NCBI RefSeq assembly: GCF_003610535.1
Contig: NZ_RAPN01000001.1
Location: forward strand, 3,769,320 to 3,833,319
From: Mangrovibacterium diazotrophicum
Lineage (GTDB): Bacteria; Bacteroidota; Bacteroidia; Bacteroidales; Prolixibacteraceae
Length of the DNA stretch: 64,000 bases
Direction of reading: 5' to 3'
The position numbers were made by a program, and so were the translations under genes. The notes beneath the pieces are model-generated. The model made no database searches and was not told the DNA's origin. It saw nothing but the letters and a program-made list of their open reading frames with translations. This document shows, in pieces, positions 62,085 through 64,000 of this stretch (positions within the stretch are counted from its first letter, which is position 1; the number at the start of each line of letters is the position of its first letter).

Positions 62085-63551
62085 ATGGATAGTTTTCTTT
62101 CCTTTCTTTCGGAAAACCTTACGACGGTGCTGAGTGGTCTGTATTTACTGACCGTTATTTTTATTGCCATTTTAATTGTTTTGGAAAACCGTAGCCCGCT
62201 GAAAACGATCAGCTGGGTATTGGTCTTGGTTTTGCTGCCGTTTGCAGGCATTGTGTTTTATTTGTTCTTCGGGCAGGAATACCGGAAGAAGAAAATGTTT
62301 TCGCGCAAAGGGTTGAAAAGTCTCGAGCGCCTTCGCAAGATGACCCAGGATCAGCTGGTGCGGATGCCCCAGGTTCACAATAGTTTCGATCCGAATATTT
62401 TTCGTAAAAAGCACTTGATGAGTTTGATGTTGTCGAATTCGAATGCTTTGTTGACCAGCAATAATGAAGTGCAGATTTTGAAAAACGGCGCGCAGACATT
62501 CCCCGCGATTTTTCGGGCGATCGAACAAGCAAAACACCATATTCACATTGAATTTTATATTATCGACAACGATACGCTGGGGAACCAGTTAAGGGAATTG
62601 CTCATCCGAAAAGCAAGGGAAGGCGTTGGAGTTCGTTTGATCTACGACGATGTTGGAAGTTGGGCTTTGCCACGCAAATACATCAACTCGTTGAAAGAAG
62701 CAGGCGTGAAAATTGACTGTTTCATGAAAGTGCGTTTCCCGCATTTGACATCCAGGGCAAACTACCGAAACCATCGTAAAATTGTTGTAGTTGACGGGCA
62801 CACGGGTTTTCTGGGAGGTTTAAATGTGGCCGACCGTTACCTGAATGGAACCAAGTCATTGGGTATCTGGCGCGACACGCATATGATGGTTAAAGGCGGT
62901 GCGGCAACCATGCTCCAAATTATTTTTATGGCTGACTGGTATTTTGTGTCGAAAGAGATACTGCAGGGAGAGAATTATTTTCTTCCGTTGAAGGACGGTG
63001 AGGGGAAGCTGGTTCAGGTTGTCGCCAGCGGACCCGACTCGGATTGGGAAAGTATCGGGCAGGCCTATTTTTCGGCGATTGCCTCGGCTACCGAACGCGT
63101 TTACCTGACAACTCCCTACCTGATACCGACTCCGGAGATTTTGAATGCGTTGAAAGTAGCAGCCATGGGCGGGGTGGATGTTCGGATTTTGGTCCCTCAT
63201 AAATCGGATGCAATTACTCCTAAATGGAGTACCCGTTCGTTCGTTTCAGAACTGCTGGAAGCTGGCGTCAAAATTTATTTTTATGAAGCGGGCTTTTTGC
63301 ATAGCAAACTGATTGTCGTCGATGGCGTGTTTTCCTCAGTTGGGTCGGCCAATTTCGATTTCCGCAGTTTGGAGACCAACTTTGAGGTGAATGCGATGAT
63401 TTACGATGAAGAAATTGCCCGGGAACTGGAACAACAGTTTTTGGCCGATCTGCAACAAAGCCGGCAAATCGTTTCCGAAGAATGGGAACAAAGATCCCGG
63501 TCTGAGAAAGCGAAGGAATCGTTTGCCCGTCTGTTGAGCCCGATGCTTTAA
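62085..63551 (+). CDS. cls: Cardiolipin synthase
   Basis: Membrane phospholipase-D-superfamily enzyme condensing phosphatidylglycerol into cardiolipin, 488 residues. Two N-terminal membrane helices (about 13-32 and 44-62) precede two HKD motifs: NHRKIVVVDGHTGFLGGLN near 226 and LHSKLIVVDGVFSSVGSANFD near 406. The order and the 488-residue length are typical of ClsA-type enzymes. Confidence 0.96.
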   Translation: MDSFLSFLSENLTTVLSGLYLLTVIFIAILIVLENRSPLKTISWVLVLVLLPFAGIVFYLFFGQEYRKKKMFSRKGLKSLERLRKMTQDQLVRMPQVHNSFDPNIFRKKHLMSLMLSNSNALLTSNNEVQILKNGAQTFPAIFRAIEQAKHHIHIEFYIIDNDTLGNQLRELLIRKAREGVGVRLIYDDVGSWALPRKYINSLKEAGVKIDCFMKVRFPHLTSRANYRNHRKIVVVDGHTGFLGGLNVADRYLNGTKSLGIWRDTHMMVKGGAATMLQIIFMADWYFVSKEILQGENYFLPLKDGEGKLVQVVASGPDSDWESIGQAYFSAIASATERVYLTTPYLIPTPEILNALKVAAMGGVDVRILVPHKSDAITPKWSTRSFVSELLEAGVKIYFYEAGFLHSKLIVVDGVFSSVGSANFDFRSLETNFEVNAMIYDEEIARELEQQFLADLQQSRQIVSEEWEQRSRSEKAKESFARLLSPML

Positions 63552-63782
63552 GCGGATTTTGGGTGTTCGTTCGCACTCGAAGTTTTTCATCAAAAAAATA
63601 TTCTCAGGTGAATAATAAGTCAAGAAAATGTTTACACTTGTATTCCCGGTTTTTAGAAATCGAACTTCTTTTAAAAATTTGATTGTCAGACAAATGTGGT
63701 TGTCAAGTTTTATTTGCAGAGTTTCTGCTACCGGACATGTAGTGGTAATCTTTTTAAATGATTTTCTTTTTAGAACAGAACA

Positions 63783-64000
63783 ATGCAATCAACATTAATC
63801 CTGGTCGATTCGATAGACCAATGGAGACCATACTACGAAACCGAAACTTTAATTACAGCTGCCGATTATTTGCAGGATGACGAATTGAGCAAACGTCCTT
63901 TATTGGTCATAAACCTGTGCGGCACCATGAATTATCATTCCGAAGGCTACTACTGTTCGCTGCTGGCACAGGCACGCGGGCACAAAGTTTTACCGGATGT
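63783..64000 (+). CDS. Start of a RimK-like ATP-grasp protein (cut by window)
   Basis: The frame opens at ATG 63783 and runs off the end of the window. The 72 visible residues begin MQSTLILVDSIDQWRPYY and contain LVINLCGTMNYHSEGYYCSLLAQARGHKV. This looks like the N-terminal domain that precedes the RimK ATP-grasp ligase domain. The catalytic part lies outside, so the exact function (peptide or amino-acid ligase) is not known. Confidence 0.7.
   Translation, partial: MQSTLILVDSIDQWRPYYETETLITAADYLQDDELSKRPLLVINLCGTMNYHSEGYYCSLLAQARGHKVLPD

Noticed and set aside
1..64000. CRISPR array or insertion sequence
   Set aside because: No regularly spaced repeats, Cas proteins or transposase-like proteins were seen in either strand.

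Overview
The window comes from a member of the Bacteroidota, probably a marine or sediment Bacteroidales/Marinilabiliales relative; that lineage guess is inference. Supporting signs are a type IX secretion (T9SS) sorting domain, a TTTG/TAnnTTTG promoter ahead of tRNA-Glu, an Ala/Glu-rich tail on ribosomal protein S16, and Bacteroidota-type tyrosine recombinase, relaxase and mobilization genes.

Positions 23-33151 form a mobilizable genomic island of about 33 kb inserted in the 3' part of a tRNA-Ala(GGC) gene. It is bounded by a perfect 46-bp direct repeat (23-68 and 33106-33151). Its integrase lies at the left end (220-1473). It carries its own relaxase, MobC, candidate oriT, VapE-type replication protein and an excisionase-like HTH protein (18213-21672), but no conjugation pore genes, so it should depend on a helper element. 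The left-central part (5191-18085) is a compact minus-strand run of eight defence genes: AbiEi and AbiEii, HsdM, HsdS, an OLD-family nuclease plus UvrD-like helicase (a Gabija-like GajA/GajB pair) inserted between hsdS and hsdR, then HsdR and a YgjP-type metallopeptidase. A 42-bp, near-perfect palindrome lies just upstream of abiEi and is a good operator candidate. Also on this side are a small HEPN-like protein, an XRE regulator and a 536-residue protein of unknown function.

The right part of the island (23773-32631) is a polymorphic-toxin module. It contains a secreted S74/intramolecular-chaperone protein, a mini-protein made of a YD-like stretch plus a T9SS sorting tail, a ~1990-residue SpvB/FG-GAP/YD-repeat (Rhs) protein with a variable tip, and a three-helix membrane protein as likely immunity. 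Downstream sits an orphan ADP-ribosyltransferase-like tip, broken by a frameshift, with its apparently intact immunity gene. Two copies of a structured ~150-nt non-coding motif (about 1682-1830 and 23051-23205), with compensatory changes in a stem, lie beside the integrase and at the junction between the mobilization and toxin modules.

From 33107 to the end the sequence is ordinary chromosome: tRNA-Ala, two TonB-like proteins, HflX, S16, RF2 with a programmed +1 frameshift, a polyphosphate kinase fused in frame to an ArsC-like domain, a TrmH-type methyltransferase, OxyR, tRNA-Glu, S20, RadC, a four-gene polysaccharide deacetylase/acyltransferase cluster, Upp, RecX, DnaE, thioredoxin, PrmC, RibD, cardiolipin synthase and the start of a RimK-like protein. 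The island looks more AT-rich than the chromosome by eye; this was not computed.
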